Of a stretch of 59,400 nt of DNA, positions 29,025 through 37,108 are shown in pieces. This stretch comes from Chromatiales bacterium. Its GTDB lineage: Bacteria > Pseudomonadota > Gammaproteobacteria > SZUA-152. Position 1 is the stretch's first letter. Each line of letters begins with the position of its first letter. The DNA is taken from positions 1 through 59,400 of the forward strand of contig JALSGT010000097.1 of assembly GCA_026982555.1 (NCBI GenBank), read 5' to 3'. Below the pieces are notes generated by a model that worked only from the letters and a program-made list of their open reading frames with translations, searched no databases and was not told the DNA's origin. The position numbers and the translations under genes were made by a program.

Positions 29025-29232
29025 ATGTCACAGCTGCTAATGATCGATGACCCTGGCAATTTAAGGTGTTGGTGTATCACCGGATGGCTGCTTGGGTTGG
29101 TGATGCAGAAGGGCGCTCATGTCATAACTTAAGCCGGGTTTTTGGTTGAACAGCATTCTTTGACCGGCAAAGCAGAAAAATCAAAAAAACAATCAATAGT
29201 AAGGCACTTTTATTTGTGTCAGGGGGCATTCT

Positions 29233-29829
29233 ATGAAATCACGTCGAATGACGTTGGCTGTGTTGTTGAGTTTCTCTTTCATTTTGTTCCCCATTGTACA
29301 GGCTGCCGAACTGGCGTTGCCGTCCGGTGATCTGATTGCCCCGGCCATTGAACACACACCCATCGAAAAAGATATTTACGCGGGTCAGCAGGTTGATATA
29401 AAAGCCACCGTTACCGACAACGTGGGTGTCAAAAGCGTTATCCTGTTTTATCGTGACAGCAATGCAACCGAATTCAAGCGCCTGAAAATGAATCGTGATC
29501 TGGATTCATTTGTTTACACAACCCAACTCACCGCCACCGCCTCACCCGGCCTGGACTATTACATACAGGCAACAGATCTGGCCGGAAACACACTGTTATT
29601 TGGTTATTCATTTTCACCGTTGACCATTGCCGTGACCCCGGCAGCAGTGGATAACATGGCTGCAACGGACAATACCAATGCAAAGGAAAAATCCGGCATC
29701 AGCAAATGGGTGTGGATCGGCCTGGGTGTGGTCGCTGCTGGTGCAGCGTTATCCGGTGGTGGTGGCGGTGGAAATGATCCAGAACCACCGCCCACAGGCA
29801 CTTTGAGCATTTCAGGGCCGACACCCTAA
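29233..29829 (+). CDS. Small exported Ig-like protein with C-terminal transmembrane segment
   Basis: 198 residues with AGGGGG before ATG 29233. A signal peptide is cleaved near VQA-AEL. A beta-sandwich-like region follows (IYAGQQVDIKATVTDNVGV, VKSVILFYRDSNATEFKRL, GLDYYIQATDLAGN), of the sort found in Ig/FN3-like surface modules. Then come a polar linker, one transmembrane helix (WVWIGLGVVAAGAALS) and a Gly6/Pro-rich tail ending GTLSISGPTP. I do not recognise a named family. The helix followed by a short Gly/Pro tail differs from the GlyGly-CTERM neighbours. Between the di-heme protein and the lipoprotein on the same strand, probably part of the same exported set. Confidence 0.65.
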   Translation: MKSRRMTLAVLLSFSFILFPIVQAAELALPSGDLIAPAIEHTPIEKDIYAGQQVDIKATVTDNVGVKSVILFYRDSNATEFKRLKMNRDLDSFVYTTQLTATASPGLDYYIQATDLAGNTLLFGYSFSPLTIAVTPAAVDNMAATDNTNAKEKSGISKWVWIGLGVVAAGAALSGGGGGGNDPEPPPTGTLSISGPTP

Positions 29830-29869
29830 TGAGGGGTTATTTACATAGAAAAACGAATGGATAGAAAAT

Positions 29870-32083
29870 ATGCAAACTCAAATGAGTGCCCGGCAAAACA
29901 AAGCCACTTGTCGTCAATTATATCAGTGTTTGAGATTGCTGCTTCTTAGCCTCGTCCTGGCCGCCTGCAGCCAGGGCTCAGACCCGCAACAAGGTGTTAT
30001 TTCTGGTGACACGCTCAGCGCGCCCTTGCCGAAAGCTATTACCGGGCTTTCAGTGGATAGTTCTACTCTTATTGTGGATGTAGTGGTCAATGGCGATGTA
30101 GATAAGCCATTGCGGGTTGAAAACCTCGTTGTCAATACAGACACAGGGACTTTTTCCGGCAATGTGTCCGGGTTTCCGACAGGCACATATACCCTGTTAT
30201 TAGTGTATTCCATTATTGATCCTACCCAGGGAATTGTTGAAGTTATTACGACCTCAGACATTACCGTTACTGTTGTAGCCAATCAGGAGGCATCCGCAGA
30301 TTTTTCTTCTGCCGAGGTGAGTTATACCGATACAGACGGGGATTCCATCAGCAACCTGGATGAACTAAATGCAGGTACCAGTACTGGCACCCCTAATTAT
30401 ACCGTGGGTGGACAAGTCGAAGGGCTAACGGGAAGTGGGCTTGTATTGCAAAATAATAATGGCAATGATTTACCGGTTAGTGCCAATGGCACTTTTAGCT
30501 TTAGTAATGCAAGTGCAATGACCAGCGGTAGTCGTTATGCCATCACTGTGTTGACTCAACCCGGCAATCCAAACCAGGTTTGTACTGTTAACAATGGCAA
30601 TGGCATCATCGGCGGTTCTGCGGTATCTGATATCACCGTGACTTGTTCAACGACTGCTTACACGATTAGCGGCACTGTCTTCGGATATACAGGCAGTGGC
30701 CTGATTTTACAAAACAACGGCAGTGATGACTTGGCAATCAGCAAAAATGGTACTTTCACCTTTAGTTCCGGGATAGCTGATGGTGATCAATATGCTGTTA
30801 GTGTACAGACATTACCCAGTAGTCCAAATCAAGCTTGTACCGTTAGTAATGGCAGCGGTGTTGTTAACGGTGTCGTGGTAGCTGATATCGACATTACTTG
30901 TTCAACAACTTCGTACACAGTTGGAGGAACTGTCACTGGCCTGACTGAAAGTGGATTAATTTTACGTATCAATAGCGGCGACACCTTGCCAGTCAGTACA
31001 AATGGCATGTTTACATTCAGTAACGCACTCGCAGACGGAAGCCCCTACATTGTTACTGTGCTGGCTCAACCCGACAATCAATCGCAACTCTGTACCATAT
31101 CCAGAGGCAGCGGCATGATCAGCGGTGAAAATACGGTCAACGTGGATGTCACCTGTACTGATGTCATTAATCCGTTCTCCAATCCACGCAGCATTGCCTT
31201 AGATGTTGCAAATGGTCGTGATCGTGCTCTGGTGGCGGATGAAGCTGCGGTGATTGCCGTAGACCTGACCACGGGTGAACGCACAATTCTGTCAGACAAT
31301 ACCACACCCAATATCAACAACCCTTTCTCCAGTCTGCGGGGTATTACTGTAGACACGACAGATGGTCGCAACCGGGCTTTAGTAGTAGACCAGGCGTTGG
31401 GTTCAGTGATTGCTGTAGATTTGACCACCGGTGAACGCACTGTGCTATCAAATAGCACCATCCCCGATCCTGATAATTCATTTTCTTTTCCAGTGGATAT
31501 TATCCTCGATGCGGAGCATAACCGGGCTCTTGTGGTGGCTTTTTCCTTGAATGCGGTGATTGCGGTAGACCTGACTACCGGCAAACGTACGGTACTGTCA
31601 AACAATACTACGCCCAATGCCAACAACCCATTTTCTGTGCTTCGCGGCATAACTCTGGACAGGGACAAAAACCGTGCATTGGTGTTGATGGAAGATCATC
31701 TTGACACAGTGATCGCGGTAGACTTGAGCAACGGCGCACGCACGATTTTGTCAAATAATGTCATTCCCGATGTTGACACTCCATTTTTTGGTCCACGAGG
31801 CATCACATTGGATACGGGCAATAATCGCAACAGGGCTTTGGTTGTAGACGATAATTTAGATGCGATATTAACAATAGACTTGACCAGTGGTGCCCGTAAA
31901 GTGTTATCGGATAGCACAACACCTGATGACAGTGATTTGCTCTCTGGTCCGTTACGTATTGTGGTGGATATGGCAAATGGGCGTGAGCGAGCACTGGTGG
32001 TCGATTTTCAGCTGGCAGCGGTCATTTCGATTGATTTGATGAGTGGCAAACGTACAGTATTTTCAGACGCCGTGACACCTTAG
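29870..32083 (+). CDS. Lipoprotein with triplicated beta domain and beta-propeller
   Basis: 737 residues. The signal ends LVLAAC with Cys33 as lipidation site. After an N-terminal beta region and a Ca-binding-like DTDGDSISNLDEL stretch come three tandem modules of about 85 residues (YTVGGQVEGLTGSGLVLQ repeated as YTISGTVFGYTGSGLILQ and YTVGGTVTGLTESGLILR, each ending near VTCST). The C-terminal half holds about six NHL-like blades (RALVVDQALGSVIAVDLTTG, then RTVLSN) that should close a propeller. Function unknown; outer-membrane or surface scaffold and ligand binding are plausible. It starts 40 bp after the small Ig-like protein gene and is probably in the same operon. Confidence 0.75.
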   Translation: MQTQMSARQNKATCRQLYQCLRLLLLSLVLAACSQGSDPQQGVISGDTLSAPLPKAITGLSVDSSTLIVDVVVNGDVDKPLRVENLVVNTDTGTFSGNVSGFPTGTYTLLLVYSIIDPTQGIVEVITTSDITVTVVANQEASADFSSAEVSYTDTDGDSISNLDELNAGTSTGTPNYTVGGQVEGLTGSGLVLQNNNGNDLPVSANGTFSFSNASAMTSGSRYAITVLTQPGNPNQVCTVNNGNGIIGGSAVSDITVTCSTTAYTISGTVFGYTGSGLILQNNGSDDLAISKNGTFTFSSGIADGDQYAVSVQTLPSSPNQACTVSNGSGVVNGVVVADIDITCSTTSYTVGGTVTGLTESGLILRINSGDTLPVSTNGMFTFSNALADGSPYIVTVLAQPDNQSQLCTISRGSGMISGENTVNVDVTCTDVINPFSNPRSIALDVANGRDRALVADEAAVIAVDLTTGERTILSDNTTPNINNPFSSLRGITVDTTDGRNRALVVDQALGSVIAVDLTTGERTVLSNSTIPDPDNSFSFPVDIILDAEHNRALVVAFSLNAVIAVDLTTGKRTVLSNNTTPNANNPFSVLRGITLDRDKNRALVLMEDHLDTVIAVDLSNGARTILSNNVIPDVDTPFFGPRGITLDTGNNRNRALVVDDNLDAILTIDLTSGARKVLSDSTTPDDSDLLSGPLRIVVDMANGRERALVVDFQLAAVISIDLMSGKRTVFSDAVTP

Positions 32084-32451
32084 AAGTGAACATGGCAACA
32101 GCAGTCTCTGCAAGTACATATGCTCATTCAGCACAAATTTCTACGCTTCGTAGAACAAATGGCGTTTCTCGACAGTAACAATAAAAATTATGTTCAACGT
32201 TGTTCTTCACTTTGCAAATCAATATTGCGTGCTGTGTATGGTGTTATGGCTGTATGAATATTGAACAATCGGTTTGACTAGTGCCAGACGGCATTCATTT
32301 GTAGGCGAGAAACTGGACTATGAAATCGCGTTCTGGTGACTGATATGGATGTCTCTATCGGGTTTTTGAGAGGAAAATTAGTAGGCGATTCGAGGCTCGA
32401 CCGTTATGATGCGCATGGAATTTGGCACATTACACCGGAATGGGTTTGCTC
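32084..32451. other. Intergenic region with one small hairpin
   Basis: About 370 bp. A 7-bp stem (TTCTACG 32139-32145, CGTAGAA 32149-32155) with a CTT loop follows the lipoprotein gene by about 55 bp and may end its transcript, though no T-run follows. The rest is AT-rich with no supported gene and no clear promoter. Confidence 0.35.
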
Positions 32452-33861
32452 GTGAAAATGCGGATATTCAGTGCAGATTGTTTTAAAGGGGATGGAGCGA
32501 GGAGCCTCTGGCTGTTATTTGTCATGCTGGTGTTACTCTTCCCATGGTGTGGAGCGCAGGCACAGACTTTTTCTGCCGACCCTGCAACCTATCGCTCAAT
32601 GCTGGGCCTGCTTAAACCAGGGGACATACTTTCGTTACGTTCCGGCACCTACGAAGACGGGTTATCAATTACCCGTCTGCATGGACGAGTTGGCGAGCCT
32701 ATTATTATCACCGGGCCCGAGGAAGGATTTCCTGCCATTTTTCTCGGCAGTCACAATAAATCCAGAAATACCATACAAATCAAAGATTCGAGTTATGTCA
32801 CCATTCGCAACCTGAAACTGGATGGTATGGGGATAGCAGATATTGACGCCGTCAATGCGCGTGGCATCACCCATCACATTACTATCGAAAACCTCAAGAT
32901 TCTTCGCCATGGCGGAAGCCAGTTAACGGTAGGCATTGCCACGCGCGGCCCTGCCTGGAACTGGATTATCCGCAAAAATCTGATTGTTGGTGCCGGTACT
33001 GGAATGTATCTGGGTAATTCCAATGGTGCGGCCCCGTTTGTGGCAGGGTTGATCGAGGGTAATGTGGTGTTACACACACTGGGTTATAACCTGCAAATCA
33101 AACACCAGAAGCCACGCCCCCAAGGCGTTGAGTTTCCGAAAGGGCAAAATACAACCATTATTCGTCATAATGTGTTCAGCAAGGCTGAAAATGCAGCCAT
33201 GGATGACCGCTGGGCTCGCCCCAATGTTTTGTTGGGACATTGGCCTCTGCGAGGAGAAGGGCAGGATGATCAATACCTTGTGTATGGCAATTTTTTCTAC
33301 CAGAACCCCAGTGAAGCCTTGTTCCAAGGTGAAGGGCACATCGCTTTTTATAATAATCTGATGGTCAATGATGTTGGCTCGGCGTTAAACATACAGAAAC
33401 ACAACGATAAACCCCGGCGAATTGATATTTTCCAAAATACCATTGTGGCGCGTAATACCGGCATCAGTGTGCGTCACGGTGTTACTGATTATATGCAACG
33501 GGTAGTTGCAAACGCAGTGTTTGCGTCTACGCCGTTACGACTGACTTCCTCGGTGCAAAAACAGAATAATTTTGCTGGAACCTATCGTTCGGCTTCATCG
33601 TTGTTAGGGAGTCCGCGGGATGAGCCGGGGGAACTGGATCTTTTTCCCGCATCTGCAAAGTTGAAAGGCTCTCTGATTGACATGTCGCCATTTAGGCGCT
33701 TCGAGGATTGGGAACGGGATTTTGACGGTGTTCCGCGTTCCGGCATGTATCGTGGTGCTTATGAAGGGGGACGCGACGGTGCCGCATGGTTTCCCGAGCT
33801 TGCGCAGAAGCCGCTGCTTCCAGACGCGCCTGTTAAGCAAGGACGGATCAAAGATCGCTAA
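32452..33861 (+). CDS. Exported right-handed beta-helix protein (polysaccharide-lyase-like)
   Basis: About 469 residues from GTG 32452 (GGG seven bases before; TTG 32422, ATG 32440 and ATG 32458 are in frame). A signal peptide (LWLLFVMLVLLFPWCGAQA) is followed by a pectate-lyase/chondroitinase-B-like parallel beta-helix: LKPGDILSLRSGTYEDGL, IKDSSYVTIRNLKLDG, ITHHITIENLKILRHGG, IRKNLIVGAGTGMYLGNS, LIEGNVVLHTLGYNLQIK. Such proteins cleave, epimerise or bind acidic polysaccharide; no catalytic Lys/Arg set can be assigned by eye. It lies just before the alginate-lyase-family gene, so uronate-containing polymers are the likely ligand. It has no GlyGly-CTERM tail. Confidence 0.78.
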   Translation: MKMRIFSADCFKGDGARSLWLLFVMLVLLFPWCGAQAQTFSADPATYRSMLGLLKPGDILSLRSGTYEDGLSITRLHGRVGEPIIITGPEEGFPAIFLGSHNKSRNTIQIKDSSYVTIRNLKLDGMGIADIDAVNARGITHHITIENLKILRHGGSQLTVGIATRGPAWNWIIRKNLIVGAGTGMYLGNSNGAAPFVAGLIEGNVVLHTLGYNLQIKHQKPRPQGVEFPKGQNTTIIRHNVFSKAENAAMDDRWARPNVLLGHWPLRGEGQDDQYLVYGNFFYQNPSEALFQGEGHIAFYNNLMVNDVGSALNIQKHNDKPRRIDIFQNTIVARNTGISVRHGVTDYMQRVVANAVFASTPLRLTSSVQKQNNFAGTYRSASSLLGSPRDEPGELDLFPASAKLKGSLIDMSPFRRFEDWERDFDGVPRSGMYRGAYEGGRDGAAWFPELAQKPLLPDAPVKQGRIKDR

Positions 33862-34116
33862 AAAGTGATCGCTGGGCAAAACGCTTGATACCCTAATTTT
33901 TGACTCTGAACGGGAAATAGAAGAGTCACAGGAGAGGCTATTTCACAATTGTGACTGTGTTCTCGTTTCTGGTCAGCTGTCAGGAGTCCAGGATTCAAAA
34001 GTGACCTTGCTCACACAATACATCAGTTAATTTTTCGATACCTGAAGTTGGATGCGACATACACATGGTTTGTTATTTTTGCTTCGCCAGCTAACAAAAT
34101 TTTGAGGTTCTTATCG

Positions 34117-36852
34117 ATGACATTTTTTTCATTGAGCTTATGCTCACGGACATATCAAGTGAAAGCCAAAAGTATTGTGAGGCTTTTTGGTAAAACACTC
34201 AGGGCTGCATTGCTGGTAAATATATTTTTAGCGGGCAGCATGACAGCGGCTATTGCCCATGAACAACATCCGAATATTCTGATAAATGCGCAGGAAATTG
34301 CCGCAATCAAAGCCAAAATCAGTATCACGGAAAATAACGGCGTGGTCACGGTTGCGGGCGAAGAACCCTGGAAAAGTGCAGCACGAAAAATGATAGAACA
34401 GGCCGATGCCGCATTAGGCCTTAAACCTGTGAGTGTAACATTTGGTGGTAGCAACAGTTGCGGCGGCAGTCGCGTTTTTTGCACAGGCGCATTCTATAAC
34501 GGTGCAGCGGATCGATATGACTGGGAAAAGGCCGCCAAGCCACTGGGGATAGGTGTGCGCGACCTGGGAATGGCGTATGCGTTTACCGGGAATAGTCGAT
34601 ATGCCGAAAAGCTCATTGAGCTGGTGCGTGTCTGGGCGCTTGATCCGGTAACCGGTATGTTGCCGCGATTCAGCAACAACCAGTCGCTTATGGATCTTTT
34701 TGGGACGATGACCGGGGTGATCTATGGTGTTGACTTAGCCTGGAATTATCCTGGTTGGGAGCAGACCGACAAGGATGCATTTAAAGCGTGGGTGCAAACC
34801 TTTGGTAATAACGCCGTCTATGCCTTTGGTCAGTCGGAGACGAATGCGGCACCTAATAACTTTGAAAACTGGCGGAATGCCTTTCTAAGTATCGCCGGTG
34901 CGTTTTTGGGTGACCAGAGACTTTTGGATATCGCATATCGGAATTTTCGCAATGCAATTCCCAAGCAGGTTCACTGGACTGGTCGCCTGGGGCAGGAAAG
35001 TGGTCGCACCAATGGTTGGGCCGGTCTTGGGTATTCAATATATGCAATCCACGCGATGACATTGACAGCGGAAGTTGCCCGTCACCATGGCGTGGATCTT
35101 TACAACTACCTGGGTGAGGACTCCGGCGGGAAACCCATAGGCTTAAAAACCGCACTGGATTTTCATGTGCCTTATGTGATGAACCCAGCTTCGTGGAAAT
35201 GGGGCAAAAACCCTGATTACCCATTGCTCAATAATATTAATGCGAACAGTGGCGTTGGTATTTATGAAGTGGCTTATTCAATGTGGCAGGATCCCGCCTA
35301 CCTGGGTGTAGTGAACCGATGGGGGCGTCCAATGAAAATGAACATGTGGGCGTTGGGTGTTGTGACGCTGACACATGCTTACCGGGGGCAGGATTCAGCG
35401 CTCGTTACGCCAAGCATTGTGGCGCAGCCGGTTTCTGTAACGGTGACTGAAGGTGAAGATGCCCGTTTTAGTGTGGTTGCAGTAGGGAGTGGCCCGCTGA
35501 GTTATCAGTGGTATCGCAACAATGGCAACGACCCTATTACAGGTGCTACCAATAGCAGTTATACGGTGATCGGCGTCAAGGCTCCAGACGATGAGACTAC
35601 CTATCGCTGCCAGGTCACCAACAGCGAGGGAAGTATTTATAGCAGTGATGCAGAGTTGTTTGTGTCGGTGGATTCCACTGCGCCAACGCTGACCTCAGCA
35701 ATGGCGCTTAGCGATACTCGTGTCGATGTTCGGTTCAGTGAAGCAGTGAATATCGCCGATGCTGAAGATCGCACTAATTATCAGATTAGCCTCGGTATTG
35801 CTGTGACCGCAGCCAGCCTGAGCGACGACGGTCTCGTGGTGAGTCTCACCGTCAGTCAACTGGCCACCGATACCTTTTATACTCTCTCGGTCAGTGATAT
35901 ACGAGATCGAGCAAAAACCCCTAACACCATTGCGTCATTGAGCAGCAAAGATTTCACCTATCGCATCGCTGATGGTTTCGAAGATGGTACTGCCGATGGT
36001 TGGACCCCTTCCGATGCAAGCCGTTGGACGGTGGAGATGGATAAAGGCAGCATGGCGTATTACCTCGCGACGAGTTCCGGCAGCCCCGGTGGTGGCCGGT
36101 TGGGTGAATATTCCTTGCTCCCTGGGGAGTATGGCGATTTTACCATCATGCTACGAGCCAGGCTGAGTGACGATGTGGCTGCCAATGCGACGGCTGATTA
36201 CGCTGTGGTGTTCGGGTTCCAGGGTTCTGACAGTAGCCACCCCCAGGATTCTGACAGTTACTACTACATGTTATTTAACAATAACCCGGATTATAATCAA
36301 CTGTTCAAAGTTGTTGATGGCAATCGTACGTTGTTAGCGACGGCTGACAGTGGCGACTGGTTGAATGATAACGCGTACCACAGTATTAAAATTAATCGTA
36401 CGGGAAGTACCATCAGCGTATATTTTGACGACACCCTTATTTTGAAAACCGACGACAGCAGCCTGGGTGCAGGCCGGGTCGGTGTCGGCAGCTATAACGA
36501 TTCTGCGTATTTTGATGACGTAAGTGTAACGGGTGCAATATCCGGTGGTAGTTCCAGTGGTGGCGGTTCAACCGGCGGAGGCTCGACTGGTGGAGGTTCA
36601 ACCGGCGGAGGCTCAACCGGCGGAGGCTCAACAGGAGGAGGCTCAACCGGCGGAGGCTCAACAGGAGGAGGCTCAACAGGAGGAGGCTCAACAGGAGGAG
36701 GTTCAACGGGTGGAGGCTCTGTAAATGGTGATACATCCGATACTGAAGGCGGTGGTGCCTTTAACCCCTTCTTTGCTGGTCTCGTGCTGTTACTGATGGG
36801 TATTCGAGGGTTACGTCGAAGGATAACTTCCATGGCGTCAACGCAGGCTTAA
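34117..36852 (+). CDS. Alginate-lyase-family exported protein with Ig, SwmB-like, LamG-like and GlyGly-CTERM parts
   Basis: About 911 residues from ATG 34117 (GAGG nine bases before); GTG 34159 would put the signal peptide at the very N-terminus. Domains: signal (LRAALLVNIFLAGSMTAAIA); an alginate_lyase-type alpha-barrel (HPNILINAQEIAAIKAKI, YDWEKAAKPLGIGVRDLGMA, LMDLFGTMTGVIYGVDLAWN); an Ig domain from about 433 (FSVVAVGSGPLSYQWYRN); a SwmB-like domain (MALSDTRVDVRFSEAVN); a LamG/concanavalin-like domain from about 619; ten GGGST plus one GGGSV; and a GlyGly-CTERM tail. At the site where AlgL-type lyases carry NNH, this protein has NNFENW, so lyase activity is not assured. The C-terminal part is nearly identical in DNA to that of the next gene. 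Confidence 0.78.
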   Translation: MTFFSLSLCSRTYQVKAKSIVRLFGKTLRAALLVNIFLAGSMTAAIAHEQHPNILINAQEIAAIKAKISITENNGVVTVAGEEPWKSAARKMIEQADAALGLKPVSVTFGGSNSCGGSRVFCTGAFYNGAADRYDWEKAAKPLGIGVRDLGMAYAFTGNSRYAEKLIELVRVWALDPVTGMLPRFSNNQSLMDLFGTMTGVIYGVDLAWNYPGWEQTDKDAFKAWVQTFGNNAVYAFGQSETNAAPNNFENWRNAFLSIAGAFLGDQRLLDIAYRNFRNAIPKQVHWTGRLGQESGRTNGWAGLGYSIYAIHAMTLTAEVARHHGVDLYNYLGEDSGGKPIGLKTALDFHVPYVMNPASWKWGKNPDYPLLNNINANSGVGIYEVAYSMWQDPAYLGVVNRWGRPMKMNMWALGVVTLTHAYRGQDSALVTPSIVAQPVSVTVTEGEDARFSVVAVGSGPLSYQWYRNNGNDPITGATNSSYTVIGVKAPDDETTYRCQVTNSEGSIYSSDAELFVSVDSTAPTLTSAMALSDTRVDVRFSEAVNIADAEDRTNYQISLGIAVTAASLSDDGLVVSLTVSQLATDTFYTLSVSDIRDRAKTPNTIASLSSKDFTYRIADGFEDGTADGWTPSDASRWTVEMDKGSMAYYLATSSGSPGGGRLGEYSLLPGEYGDFTIMLRARLSDDVAANATADYAVVFGFQGSDSSHPQDSDSYYYMLFNNNPDYNQLFKVVDGNRTLLATADSGDWLNDNAYHSIKINRTGSTISVYFDDTLILKTDDSSLGAGRVGVGSYNDSAYFDDVSVTGAISGGSSSGGGSTGGGSTGGGSTGGGSTGGGSTGGGSTGGGSTGGGSTGGGSTGGGSTGGGSVNGDTSDTEGGGAFNPFFAGLVLLLMGIRGLRRRITSMASTQA
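35971..36596 (+). repeat. Near-identical coding duplication, copy A
   Basis: From GATGGTTTCG at 35971 to the first linker units, this segment matches 38918-39543 at a constant offset of 2947 bp with about 16 base differences counted by eye, several of them clustered. The flanking SwmB-like domains are clearly less similar. It encodes the LamG-like domain. Confidence 0.88.
36559..36723 (+). repeat. 15-bp coding minisatellite, 11 units (GGGST/V)
   Basis: Ten units encode GGGST and an eleventh GGGSV, with GGC/GGA/GGT and ACC/ACA/ACG variants between units. It is the linker before the GlyGly-CTERM tail of the alginate-lyase-family protein. Confidence 0.9.
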
Positions 36853-37108
36853 TACAGTTGTTGATCAGCTTTTCAACGTTGGTGATTTAATCCTGTTGCC
36901 GGGCGACCAAAATGCCCGGCAACGGTTGCTGCCTTGCGCTCAATCACACTCGTTTCGTATGTTCGGTAGCCTTAATGCTGTAGCTGATTTTATGTGCATT
37001 AATGGTTTTGAATAAAGCCCTGAAAATATATTTTCCTTCGAAGGCAGGTAAATGAAGATGAACACAGGCACGCACACGCTCTTAGCAATAGAGTCAGGAG
37101 AACGGATA

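Noticed and set aside
36492..36833. Minus-strand (PPPVE)n frame, and Leu-rich frames over the other GGGST arrays
   Set aside because: They are antisense readings of the GGGST repeats. The plus-strand proteins have signal peptides, domains and sorting tails.
34117..36852. Confident alginate lyase assignment
   Set aside because: The family fold is likely, but the NNH-type catalytic motif reads NNFENW, so substrate and activity are left open.
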